Below are positions 1 to 9,349 of a stretch of DNA of 64,000 nt, one piece after another. Location: contig JAJEJD010000018.1 of the NCBI GenBank assembly GCA_022828125.1, positions 1-64,000 of the forward strand, written 5' to 3'. Source of the stretch: a bacterium (lineage in GTDB: Bacteria; UBA8248). The stretch's first letter is position 1, and each line of letters begins with the position of its first letter. Made by a program: the position numbers and the translations under genes. The notes beneath the pieces are model-generated. The model had not been told where the DNA came from, did not search any database, and saw only the letters and a program-made list of their open reading frames with translations.

Positions 1-170
1 CCCCCCTGTCGGGGGGACCTTCTATTTTTTATACCTCCACTTGCCGGGGTGTTGCTTTTTCTTACCCCCCTGACAAGGGGGGGTAGGGGGGGTTGGTTTT
101 GGGGTCGAGGGGGGAAGTGTTTGACGACCGAGCAGAGAGGATTCACTCCCCCCTTAGGGGGGAGTGGATT
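1..170. repeat. Intergenic G/C-tract inverted repeats (CCCCCCTGACAAGGGGGGGTAGGGGGGG and ACTCCCCCCTTAGGGGGGAGT)
   Basis: Palindromes read at 1-17, 64-96 and 144-167; same motif recurs near 5970, 6250, 10410 and 10490. Confidence 0.8.
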
Positions 171-585
171 TGGACCTCGACTGAAGAGGAAAGCTCGATC
201 CTCATGCGGGGAGTGTTTCTCGTTTTCGCATCGACTTCGTAGCGGACAGGCCCCTGGGCCTGTCCGAGGTCGCGGCCTGTCCCTACCGGAACCTTCATCT
301 CGGTTTGTAAGCGTCAGACATATATGTCTGACGGTGTGTCCGCCCGGTTCCGGTTGTTCGTCAATCCGATTGCAGGAGTCGTTCGCGAACGACCCCTGCG
401 GAATGATGTGGCTCTCCCGCATTGAGAGGCTTCTTCAATAACCCCGTTTCAAGCCGGATTCGTGCGGCGCGATTCCGTGAAAATGCGCCTGATCCGGCTA
501 TCCCGGGCGGCGGGAAAAGTAGTATATTCGGTTATCCGGATATTGAGAGAAATGGAGCCGGCTCGATTCATCAAAGGAGATTGAT

Positions 586-1707
586 ATGAAACGAAACCTG
601 AAGACTGCTCTCTTCTGCATCCCTCTCGCCGTTATCCTGGCTGCGGCTTTCGTTGCGCCCGCCTCCGGCATGACCCCGATTTCGCCCCAGGAGAAAAAGC
701 TGATTCCGCTCGCGAAGAAGGAGGGGGCCGTCACCTTCCTCCAGACCTCCTTCAATAACCCGACGATCCGGCGCCTGGGCGCGGCCTTCGTCAAGCATTA
801 CGGCTTGGGAAGCGGCTTCAAGCTGAACTCCATCCAGAAGGGTACGGGGCCCACCGTGTCCCAGGCCCGGCAGGAGATACGGGCGAACAAGTTCAGTTTC
901 GACGCCGTCGCCGTCGCATCGGCGGGCTTTTTCATCGGCGCCGCCAAAGCGGGGGCCTTCCTGCCCCTCGACAGCGGCCAGTTGAAGAACCACGAGGAAA
1001 ACGCCAAGGCCCGCGGGATTTTCTATGACTATCCGCATTTCATCGCGCCTTTCTCCTACACCTTCCAGCCCGTCTGGAACTCGGGATGCCCCGGCGTAGG
1101 GGATTTGAAGGTCAACTCCTACAGCGACATCCTGGACAACCCCAAGCTGAAGGGGAAACTCATCGTCAGCGACGTGACCAAGAGCACCTCCTACTCCCTC
1201 ACGACCATCGGCCTGATGGAGAACGGCTTCGACGTGCACGGGATGTGGAAGAAGATGAAGGCCCTCGACCCGCTCGTGGGCTTCCGCACCTCGGCGAAGC
1301 TTCAGTTGATGGCGAACTGTGAAGGCGCCGTGGACATGTGGAACATCACCGGCCGGATGATGCAGATCATCCGCAAGAAGCCGGACCTCGCCAAGGTTCT
1401 GCGGTGGGGCACCTACAAGGACGGCCACGTCCTGTTCGGGATGCAGGCGGGCGTCGTCAAGGGCGCGGCGAATCCCAACGCGGCGAAGCTGCTGATGGAT
1501 TTCCTCCTCACCAAGGAGGCGGTGGACATCGTCGCCGAGGAGGAGATCAGCTTCTACTCCATGCTCAAGGGCTACAAGCCGCCCGCGTCCGTCAAGAAGT
1601 ACATGATGGATTTCAACAAGGTGAAGACCCTTCCCATCAAGGATCAGACCGCTGCGGCGAAGAAGTTCAAAAAGATGCGCAAGGAATGGCAGAAGGTATT
1701 CCGTTAA
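586..1707 (+). CDS. ABC transporter substrate-binding protein, Fe(III)/extracellular solute-binding type
   Basis: Signal peptide MKRNLKTALFCIPLAVILAAAFVAPASG; solute-binding-like body; directly upstream of a binding-protein-dependent permease. Confidence 0.85.
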   Translation: MKRNLKTALFCIPLAVILAAAFVAPASGMTPISPQEKKLIPLAKKEGAVTFLQTSFNNPTIRRLGAAFVKHYGLGSGFKLNSIQKGTGPTVSQARQEIRANKFSFDAVAVASAGFFIGAAKAGAFLPLDSGQLKNHEENAKARGIFYDYPHFIAPFSYTFQPVWNSGCPGVGDLKVNSYSDILDNPKLKGKLIVSDVTKSTSYSLTTIGLMENGFDVHGMWKKMKALDPLVGFRTSAKLQLMANCEGAVDMWNITGRMMQIIRKKPDLAKVLRWGTYKDGHVLFGMQAGVVKGAANPNAAKLLMDFLLTKEAVDIVAEEEISFYSMLKGYKPPASVKKYMMDFNKVKTLPIKDQTAAAKKFKKMRKEWQKVFR

Positions 1708-1790
1708 TCGATTGCGGCATGTCCAGGTTCCAGGCCGGGAGACGGGATATCCGTCTCCCGGCCCCGGAGCCGCTCGATTGAGGGGATATC

Positions 1791-3539
1791 ATGGCTGGTA
1801 TATCCGGGTCTGAGGTAGTTTCCCGGAACAACTTGGGCTACCTGCGAAACTTCTTTCAGGCAGAGAATCTCGCCACCGCCGTCGTCAGCATCTTCGTCAC
1901 GTTCATCGTGGTGACGCCCCTGATCGCCCTGGTGGTGGGAAGTTTCCTCGTGCTGGACGATCTGGGATTCGGCGCGGAGTGGGGTCTCGAGAACTACCGG
2001 GAGATGTTCGAGGATCCCGTCATCCGCAGATCGTTCTTCAACACCCTCTTCGTCAGTACGGGCGCCACCCTGCTGGCCACCTTCCTGGGCGTCTCGCTCG
2101 CCTGGATCAACGCCCGGACGAATTGCCCCTTCCGAGACAGGCTCGAGCCGATGAATCTCATCCCGTTCTTCCTGAGCCCATTCGTCGGGGCGATCGCCTG
2201 GCACAACCTGGCCTCGCCCAAGGTCGGGATGCTGAACAACCTGGCGCGCGGACTGTTCGGTATAGAGGGCGCCCTCCTGAACGTGAACAACCTGTTCGGG
2301 ATCATCTGGGTGACGGGGATTTTCTTTACGCCCCTCATCTATCTCTTCGTCGTGGGTTCGCTCAGGCGCATGGACCCCTCTCTCGAGGACAGCGCGCGCG
2401 TGAGCGGGGCGGGCCTGCTGCGCACCACCCTGACCGTCTCCTTGCCGCTCGTCGCGCCGGGCATCCTTTCTGGCGCGATCATCGTCTTCGTCACCAGCGC
2501 GGGGGAATTCGGCGTGCCCTTCAAGCTGGGCGCGCCCTACGGCTATGAGACCCTGACCACCCAGATATTCACCAAGGCCGTGAGCGAGCAGGCGAACACC
2601 TACATGGGCTCGGCCATGAGCATGACGCTCGGCGTCATCACGGCCATCTTCATCTGGGTGCAGCGGCGCATCATCGCGCCCCGGGAGTTCACGACCGTGA
2701 CCGGAAAGGGTTTTCGGCCCAACCTCATCGACCTGGGCCGGTGGAAGTGGGCGGCCTTCGGCTACAACGTCTTCTACATTTTCGTCACCGTCGTCCTGCC
2801 CATCTTCAGCATTCTCGTGGTGAGCCTCCACAACGTATGGGTGGGCAAGATCATACCGGCGGATTTTACTTCGCTGAATTACGAGCGCATCCTCTTTTTC
2901 TGGTCGCCTAATGTGATCCAGCCGGCGACGAACGGCATCCTGAACAGCTTCATCCTCGCCTTATCGGGTTCCACGATCGCGATGGTCCTGGCCATCATTC
3001 TCTCTTTCCAGATTCACCGCCGTAAGGGCAGGTTCGTCGGACTGCTCGATTTCCTGTGCGCCGTGCCCGTGGGCTTTCCGGGCATCGTGCTCGGTATGGG
3101 GATACTCATCGTCTACATCAAGACGCCCATCTACGGCACCCTCTGGATACTCCTCCTCGGCTACGTCACCCGGTTCTTCCCCTACGGGCAGCGGAACGTG
3201 GCCTCCGTCATGCTCGCCGTCTCGGAAGAACTCGAACAGAGCTCCCGGCTCGTCGGCGCCTCCTGGGCGACGACGCTCAGGCGCATCACCATCCCGCTCC
3301 TCAAGCCTGGCATTTTCGCGGGCTGGCTCCTCATGTTCCTGATCTTCATCCGCGAGCTCTCCATCTCGATCATCCTGTTCACCGCGGGCACGGAGACACT
3401 CTCCACCGGCATCTACTACCTCCAGGAATACGAGACGGAATCGCTCACCTGTACCCTCTCCGTCATTCAGACTTTCGTCCTCCTTGCCTGTGTCCTCCTG
3501 TTCCGTAAGATAGTCGGCCGGGAGGCGCTCGTCGCCTGA
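1791..3539 (+). CDS. ABC transporter permease, fused two-domain Fe(III) (FbpB-like) type
   Basis: 582 aa, about 12 hydrophobic segments, two EAA-like loops (EDSARVSGAGLLRTTLTVSLPLVAPG and EQSSRLVGASWATTLRRITIPLLKPG). Confidence 0.9.
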   Translation: MAGISGSEVVSRNNLGYLRNFFQAENLATAVVSIFVTFIVVTPLIALVVGSFLVLDDLGFGAEWGLENYREMFEDPVIRRSFFNTLFVSTGATLLATFLGVSLAWINARTNCPFRDRLEPMNLIPFFLSPFVGAIAWHNLASPKVGMLNNLARGLFGIEGALLNVNNLFGIIWVTGIFFTPLIYLFVVGSLRRMDPSLEDSARVSGAGLLRTTLTVSLPLVAPGILSGAIIVFVTSAGEFGVPFKLGAPYGYETLTTQIFTKAVSEQANTYMGSAMSMTLGVITAIFIWVQRRIIAPREFTTVTGKGFRPNLIDLGRWKWAAFGYNVFYIFVTVVLPIFSILVVSLHNVWVGKIIPADFTSLNYERILFFWSPNVIQPATNGILNSFILALSGSTIAMVLAIILSFQIHRRKGRFVGLLDFLCAVPVGFPGIVLGMGILIVYIKTPIYGTLWILLLGYVTRFFPYGQRNVASVMLAVSEELEQSSRLVGASWATTLRRITIPLLKPGIFAGWLLMFLIFIRELSISIILFTAGTETLSTGIYYLQEYETESLTCTLSVIQTFVLLACVLLFRKIVGREALVA

Positions 3540-3626
3540 TTCGTTACCGTACGGCCCGATATCATGTCTTCGAATTGCATTTTTACGGCGGCTTTTACGC
3601 CCTGGAGTATACAAAGGAGGTTATTC

Positions 3627-4514
3627 ATGGCGGTGCAGACCATTGCCATCATCAGTCCCGGAGAATTGGGAAGCGCCGTAGGCGGCGTTCTGAGAGAAAA
3701 CGGGTTCGAAGCCGTCGCCTGCCTCTCGGGGCGCAGCGCGCTCACGCGGGAGCGGGCCCTGGGGGCGGGATTCCGGGACGTTCCGACGCTGGAAGTTTTA
3801 TTGGAAGAAGCGGACCTCGTGCTTTCCATCATGCCGCCCGCCGACGCGGTGGATAAGGCCAGGGAGGTCGCGGCGGCCATGAAAGCCACCGGCCACCGGC
3901 CGGCTTATGTCGATTGCAACGCCATATCGCCCGACTCCAGCCGACGGGCCGGGAAATTCATCACGGAAGCCGGAGGGGTATACATCGACGGCGGGATCAT
4001 CGTCGGTCCGCCGCCCTGGGAGGGGAGAGTCCCGGTTTTCTACGTCAGCGGCGAACGGACCGACCCGATGACGCAACTGGAGGGGAAAGGAATCTCCGTG
4101 CGCGTGGTCGGGAGCGAGATCGGCCGCGCCTCGGGCCTCAAGATGTGCTCCGCCGCGCTCAGAAAAGGGACCCTCGCGCTGCAAACCGCCGTTCTGATCG
4201 CCGCAGAGGCGATGGGACTGACCGAGGAATTCGAAAAGGAGATGCTCGGCAGCCGCGAGGCCCTTTACCGCCAGATGGAATCGGGAACGCGGCGCCTCCC
4301 CTCCGTGGCGGCGAGGTACGTCGGCGAGATGGAGGAGATTGCCGCGGCCTTCTCGTCCGTCGGCGTCACGCCGAAGTTTCACCAGGGCGCGTATGACGTG
4401 TACCGGCTCCTCGCCGGGACGCCGTACGCCTCCGAGACCCCGGACACGATAGACGGCGGACGAACCCTGAAACAGGCGGCGAAGACCTATGCCGATCACC
4501 TGCCGATGGGATAG
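3627..4514 (+). CDS. NAD(P)-binding 6-phosphogluconate dehydrogenase-like oxidoreductase with DUF1932-type C-terminus
   Basis: MAVQTIAIISPGELGSAVGGVLRENG Rossmann start; YVDCNAISP and GGIIVGPPPW motifs. Confidence 0.8.
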   Translation: MAVQTIAIISPGELGSAVGGVLRENGFEAVACLSGRSALTRERALGAGFRDVPTLEVLLEEADLVLSIMPPADAVDKAREVAAAMKATGHRPAYVDCNAISPDSSRRAGKFITEAGGVYIDGGIIVGPPPWEGRVPVFYVSGERTDPMTQLEGKGISVRVVGSEIGRASGLKMCSAALRKGTLALQTAVLIAAEAMGLTEEFEKEMLGSREALYRQMESGTRRLPSVAARYVGEMEEIAAAFSSVGVTPKFHQGAYDVYRLLAGTPYASETPDTIDGGRTLKQAAKTYADHLPMG

Positions 4515-4566
4515 ACGTCTTGAATCCGGCGCAGGGCGCTCCCGGAATCGTACCGGATAACTCAAG

Positions 4567-5847
4567 TCATCCCGCGGGTTGAACGACGGGGTGCGCCACG
4601 TCCTCTTTTCTGATCGGTTTGATTCTCGTAGGGTAGGCGAGGACGAACAGCAGCGAGGCGACGCCGGTCACGAAGCTGAGCAGGATGGAGAGCGTGTAGT
4701 CGCCCGTCATGTCGTGCAGCAGCCCGCCCAGGAACCCGCCCGTGGCCATGCCCGAACTCGCCCCTGAGATGAAGGCCCCGTAGAGGATGCCCACTCTCCT
4801 GGTGCCGTAGTATTCGCGGGTGACCATCGGGTACATCGTCCCGTGCCCGCCCATGCCGGTGCCCACCATGAGGGCGACGGCGTAGAACAAATAAATGGAA
4901 TCGGACCACCAGAGCAGGGGAATGGGGATCGTCTGCGTCAGCAGCGTGGTGAACAGCGCCCATTTCGACCCGATGCGGTCCGCCAGAACGCCCAGGCCGA
5001 TTCGGCCGATGAGCGTCCCCAGGCCCATGACGCCCACGAGGCCCGCCGCCTGTATGTGGGGAACCCCCGCCTCGATCGCGATGGGCACCAGGTGGACGAT
5101 GAGCACCGAGTGGCAGATGCAGTCGGTGGCGTGGCTCGAAATGATCATCCAGAACGGCCTGCGCTTCAATATCTCCCGCATGCCCAGGGAGGCTTCGGGG
5201 AGAATCGGGGTGGCGTCTTCCTGCCTGGCCGGGGAGCCGGCGGAGTCGCCGCCGCTTGCCTGGGGCCTTTTTTGCGGCACGAGGGACATGGCCGCGGGTA
5301 TGGCGAGGACGAAGAAAATGACGCCCAGGTACAGGTAGGAGTTTCTCCACCCGTGGGTGCTGATGAAATAACCGGTGAGGGGCGCCAGTATCAGGATGCC
5401 GAGGCCGGTACCCGAGCCGGCCAGCCCGGTGGCCAGCCCCCGGTGCCTGGTCAGGTTGCGCTGTATGAAGGCCTGCACGGGGGTCGCGATGGCGGCGCGT
5501 CCCGTGCCCGCCATCACGCCGGTGAACAGGAAGTAGTGCCACAGGTTCTGGATGAAGAAGGAAAGGAGCAGCGAACCGCCGGAGATGAGAATCCCGACGA
5601 TCAGCACGGGTCTCGTGCCGAACTTGTCGGAAAAACCGCCCGCGATCATCGAGCAGAACGCGATCATGAACATGTTGATGGAAAACGCCGCCGAGGCCGT
5701 CGAGCGGGTCCAGTCGAATTCATCCACCAGGGGGTTCAGGAATACGCCGAAAAGAAAATTGAGGCCCGAGAAGAGCCCCAGGAGAACGAAAGCGGAGACG
5801 ATGAAGAGCCAGTGTCTGGCTGAGAAGAGACGGTGTAGTCGTTCCAA
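4567..5847 (-). CDS. MFS transporter
   Basis: 426 aa, about 12 TM segments, GGFSDKFGTRPVL motif. Confidence 0.9.
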   Translation of the reverse strand: MERLHRLFSARHWLFIVSAFVLLGLFSGLNFLFGVFLNPLVDEFDWTRSTASAAFSINMFMIAFCSMIAGGFSDKFGTRPVLIVGILISGGSLLLSFFIQNLWHYFLFTGVMAGTGRAAIATPVQAFIQRNLTRHRGLATGLAGSGTGLGILILAPLTGYFISTHGWRNSYLYLGVIFFVLAIPAAMSLVPQKRPQASGGDSAGSPARQEDATPILPEASLGMREILKRRPFWMIISSHATDCICHSVLIVHLVPIAIEAGVPHIQAAGLVGVMGLGTLIGRIGLGVLADRIGSKWALFTTLLTQTIPIPLLWWSDSIYLFYAVALMVGTGMGGHGTMYPMVTREYYGTRRVGILYGAFISGASSGMATGGFLGGLLHDMTGDYTLSILLSFVTGVASLLFVLAYPTRIKPIRKEDVAHPVVQPAG

Positions 5848-5968
5848 ATGCGTTTTCCCAAAAACGGCCGAAAGGTTTCATAAGGGGCTGCGTAGAGGCC
5901 ATCCTAGAAGATGCGGCGCACGCCCGCAAGCGGGGTCGTCGGAAAGCCTTTGTCAAAGGATAAAGGCA

Positions 5969-6281
5969 ACCCCCCCCTACCCCCCCTTGTCAGGGGGGTA
6001 TAAAAAGGCGATGCGCCCCATCGAGATGAGCACAAATCAACTCCCCCCTTGAGGGGGAGTCGAAGAGGCCGAGCGTTTTGTGCGAAGGCCGATTCGGTGG
6101 GGGGACATACCACAGAAAAACTCCCCCCACCGGTTCGGTTTCGGGCAAAACCCCCCTCACCTCACCGACTCCCCCTCAAGGGGGGAGTGAATCCTTTCAC
6201 TTCGGCAGGAGGTGACAAACCCCTTCGTCGGGAGGGGGTTCTTTTATACCCCCCTGACAAGGGGGGGTAGGGGGGGTTGCT
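5969..6281. repeat. About 310-bp unit flanked by inverted G-tract repeats (CCCCCCCTACCCCCCCTTGTCAGGGGGG ... CCCCCCTGACAAGGGGGGGTAGGGGGGG)
   Basis: Left and right arms read directly in opposite orientation, with internal ACTCCCCCTTGAGGGGGAGT-like palindromes. Confidence 0.75.
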
Positions 6282-6497
6282 TTTTCCGTAGGGACAGGTT
6301 GCGACCTGTCCCTTCAGTCGCGTTTCGCCTGACCGAGGGAGGGTTTTTCAGCAGCCCCCAAGCGGGGCGGGGCGATCCTCCATGATTTCCATTGTCCCCG
6401 GTTGCCCTTACCGCCCGCTATCGTGTAAGCAGTTCTTTTTGCGTCTCTTGGGCGCAGGCGCCGGGGCGCGGCGTGGTTCGAAAAAGGACATGAGCGG

Positions 6498-7910
6498 ATG
6501 GCGAAGCGAGTCGTGAAGTCTCAGAAGACGAAATCCACCAAACCCTGGGGCGGCAGGTTCCGGGGCGGGACGGACGCGCGCGTCGAGGCTTTCACCGAGA
6601 GCGTCTCTTTCGATTACCGCCTGGCGCCGTACGATGTCCTCGCTTCGGTCGCCCACGCGGAGATGCTCGGAGCACAGGGCATCATCCCGAAAAAAGACGC
6701 CCGCGCCATCGTCAGGGGCCTTAAGGCCATCCTGAAGGATGTGGAGGCCGGTAAATTCACGTTCCGCGCCGAGCTCGAAGACGTGCACATGAACGTCGAG
6801 GCGGCCTTGACTAAGCGCATCGGCGCCGCCGGCGGCAGGCTGCACACCGCCCGGAGCCGGAACGACCAGGTGGCCACGTCTCTCAGGCTGTGGCTCAGAG
6901 ACCGGGTCGACGAGACAGGAGAGGCGCTCCTGGCGCTCAGGCGCGCTCTTCTCGCGCAGGCGGAGGCGCACGCCGATACCGTGATGCCCGGCTACACGCA
7001 CTTACAGCGCGCGCAGCCCGTATCGCTCGCGCATCATCTGCTCGCGTATTCCCAGATGCTCAGGCGCGACGGGGAGCGGTTTGCCGAAGTGCGCGCCCGG
7101 GTCAACGTATTGCCGCTGGGGGCGGGCGCGCTGGCGGGCACGAGCCACCCGGTGGACAGGAAAATGGTGGCGAAAAAGCTCGGCTTCGCCGCCGTCGCCG
7201 AGAACAGCATGGACGCGGTGAGCGATCGCGATTTCGCACTCGAGTTCGCGTCCGCCGCCGCCATCGCGATGATGCACTTAAGCCGCCTGGGGGAGGAGAT
7301 CATTCTCTGGGCGAGCGGGGAGTTCGGCTTCGTCGAGCTTGCGGATTCGTTCGCGACGGGAAGCTCCCTGATGCCGCAGAAGAAAAACCCCGACGTGGCC
7401 GAGATCGTCCGGGGCAAGAGCGGGCGCGTTTTCGGGGATTTGATGGCCCTGCTCACCTTGATGAAGGGGCTTCCGCTCACCTATAACCGGGACTTGCAGG
7501 AGGACAAGGAATCGGTGTTCGACGCCGCCGATACCCTGCTGGCCTCTTTGGGGGTCATGGCGCCCATGGTGGAATCCATGCGGTTTCAGCCCGAGGCGAT
7601 GGCCAAAGCCGCGGAGGGCGGGTACATGACGGCGACGGACCTGGCGGACGCCATGGTGCGCCGGGGGGTTCCGTTCAGGGAAGCGCACGAGGCGGCGGGG
7701 CGCGCCGTGAGAATCGCGCTCGAAAAGGGAGTGGCCCTCGGGAAGTTGAGCGCCGGGGATTTGGCGGAGGCGGACTCCCGGCTAGAAGCGGGTGATCTGG
7801 CGGAGACGGATTTGGGGAAATCGCTGCGCTCGAGGAGCAGCGCGGGCGGGGCTTCCAAGAGAAGCGTGAGAGCCCAGATTCGGGCCGAGAAAAAACGATT
7901 GGGAATATAG
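6498..7910 (+). CDS. argH: Argininosuccinate lyase
   Basis: WGGRFRGGTDARVEAFTES, HTARSRNDQVATSLRLW, GSSLMPQKKNPD signatures. Confidence 0.97.
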   Translation: MAKRVVKSQKTKSTKPWGGRFRGGTDARVEAFTESVSFDYRLAPYDVLASVAHAEMLGAQGIIPKKDARAIVRGLKAILKDVEAGKFTFRAELEDVHMNVEAALTKRIGAAGGRLHTARSRNDQVATSLRLWLRDRVDETGEALLALRRALLAQAEAHADTVMPGYTHLQRAQPVSLAHHLLAYSQMLRRDGERFAEVRARVNVLPLGAGALAGTSHPVDRKMVAKKLGFAAVAENSMDAVSDRDFALEFASAAAIAMMHLSRLGEEIILWASGEFGFVELADSFATGSSLMPQKKNPDVAEIVRGKSGRVFGDLMALLTLMKGLPLTYNRDLQEDKESVFDAADTLLASLGVMAPMVESMRFQPEAMAKAAEGGYMTATDLADAMVRRGVPFREAHEAAGRAVRIALEKGVALGKLSAGDLAEADSRLEAGDLAETDLGKSLRSRSSAGGASKRSVRAQIRAEKKRLGI

Positions 7911-7914
7911 GACG

Positions 7915-8031
7915 ATGAAGAGAATTCTACTGGCGGGCGTCCTGATTATCGGGATGGCCTCCATGGCCGTGGGTTGCGGCGTCAAGGGACCGCCGAAACC
8001 TCCCAAGAGTCCGGTCGCCAAGAGTTTGTAA
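7915..8031 (+). CDS. lptM: Small LptM/YifL-like lipoprotein (38 aa), absent from the ORF track
   Basis: ATG at 7915: MKRILLAGVLIIGMASMAVGCGVKGPPKPPKSPVAKSL*; lipobox before Cys plus CGxKGPPxxP motif; between argH and lysA. Confidence 0.85.
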   Translation: MKRILLAGVLIIGMASMAVGCGVKGPPKPPKSPVAKSL

Positions 8032-8071
8032 AAACTCAGGCTCGGAAGGACTCGGAAAGAGAGATTACCGA

Positions 8072-9349
8072 ATGCACCATTTCGATTACAAAGACGGCGA
8101 GTTGTGCGCCGAAGACGTATCCCTGACGAGGCTCGCGGAGGAGGTGGGAACGCCTTACTACGTCTACAGCCACGAGACGCTTACGAGGCATTTCCGCGTC
8201 TTCAGCGAGGCGTTCGCATCCGTCCGGCACCTCATCTGCTTCGCCATGAAGAGCAACTCGAACCTGGCGATCTTGAGGCTGTTCGGCGCGATGGGCGGGG
8301 GGCTGGACATCGTTTCGGGCGGCGAGCTGTTCCGCGCGGCCAAGGCCGGGATGCCGTACGAGCGCATCGTTTTCGCAGGCGTGGGCAAGTCGGACGAGGA
8401 GATCGCCTACGCGCTGGAGAAGGGCGTTTTGCTCTTCAACGTGGAGAGCGAGGAGGAGTTGGTGAACATCGGCGCGGTGGCGAGCCGGGTGGGCAGGCAG
8501 GCGCGGGTCGCGATTCGGGTGAACCCCGACGTCGACCCCCAGACGCACCCCTACATCACCACCGGCCTCAAGAAGAGCAAGTTCGGCATCGACATCAACC
8601 GGGCGCGGGAGCAGTACCGGACGGCGGCTTCGCTCGAAGGCGTCGAGCCCTCCGGCGTGCACTGCCATATCGGGAGCCAGATCACGTCGAGCAGCCCGTT
8701 CGCCGACTCGGTGGAAATCGTGGCGCGCCTGGTGGGCGAGTTGCGCGGCGACGGGCACGACATCCGCTACCTGAACCTGGGCGGCGGCCTGGGCATCACC
8801 TATCACGACGAGGCGCCGCCGCTGCCGAGTGACTACGCGGCGGCCATACTGCCGAAGCTCAAGGATTTGGGGTGCACGCTCATTTTCGAGCCGGGCCGCG
8901 TCATCACGGGCAACGCGGGCATCCTCGTCACGCGCGTGCTGTACGGGAAGGAAAATCCCGAAAAACGCTTCGTCATCATCGACGCCGGCATGAACGACCT
9001 CATCCGTCCCAGCCTCTATCAGGCCTTTCAGGACGTGTGGCCGGTGGAGGAGGCGGCGCGGGAGAGGCCGAGGCATGTCACGGACCTGGTGGGCCCGGTG
9101 TGCGAGAGCGGGGACTATCTCGCCAAGGACCGGGATTTGCCCGAGTTTTACCGCGACGATCTGGTGGCCGTCATGAGTTCGGGGGCGTACGGCTTCACCA
9201 TGGCGTCGAACTACAACTCGCGCCCCAGGCCGCCCGAGATTCTTGTGCGCGGGGAGGAGTATCATATAATCAGGGAGCGCGAGACGTACGACGACCTCGT
9301 CCGCGGCGAGCACATTCCGGCGTTCATCGAAGAGAGGCGGATTCCGTGA
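8072..9349 (+). CDS. lysA: Diaminopimelate decarboxylase
   Basis: PyrDC domain: YYVYSHETL, FAMKSN, HCHIGSQ, GGGLGI, VGPVCESGDYLAKDR. Confidence 0.96.
   Translation: MHHFDYKDGELCAEDVSLTRLAEEVGTPYYVYSHETLTRHFRVFSEAFASVRHLICFAMKSNSNLAILRLFGAMGGGLDIVSGGELFRAAKAGMPYERIVFAGVGKSDEEIAYALEKGVLLFNVESEEELVNIGAVASRVGRQARVAIRVNPDVDPQTHPYITTGLKKSKFGIDINRAREQYRTAASLEGVEPSGVHCHIGSQITSSSPFADSVEIVARLVGELRGDGHDIRYLNLGGGLGITYHDEAPPLPSDYAAAILPKLKDLGCTLIFEPGRVITGNAGILVTRVLYGKENPEKRFVIIDAGMNDLIRPSLYQAFQDVWPVEEAARERPRHVTDLVGPVCESGDYLAKDRDLPEFYRDDLVAVMSSGAYGFTMASNYNSRPRPPEILVRGEEYHIIRERETYDDLVRGEHIPAFIEERRIP

Noticed and set aside
49-441. 130-aa + strand ORF
   Set aside because: Lies in a repeat island; translation is the repeat sequence (GRGGWFWGRGG), no coding character.
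571-1428. 285-aa - strand ORF
   Set aside because: Antisense to the ABC substrate-binding protein, which has a clear signal peptide and context.
1704-2831. 375-aa - strand ORF rich in Asp/Glu/Arg/His
   Set aside because: Antisense to the permease; amino-acid composition typical of a shadow frame of a hydrophobic protein.
4843-5823. 326-aa + strand ORF
   Set aside because: Shadow of the MFS transporter gene.
5960-6290. Possible CRISPR array
   Set aside because: Repeats are palindromic, in inverted pairs and irregularly spaced; no unique spacers and no cas genes.
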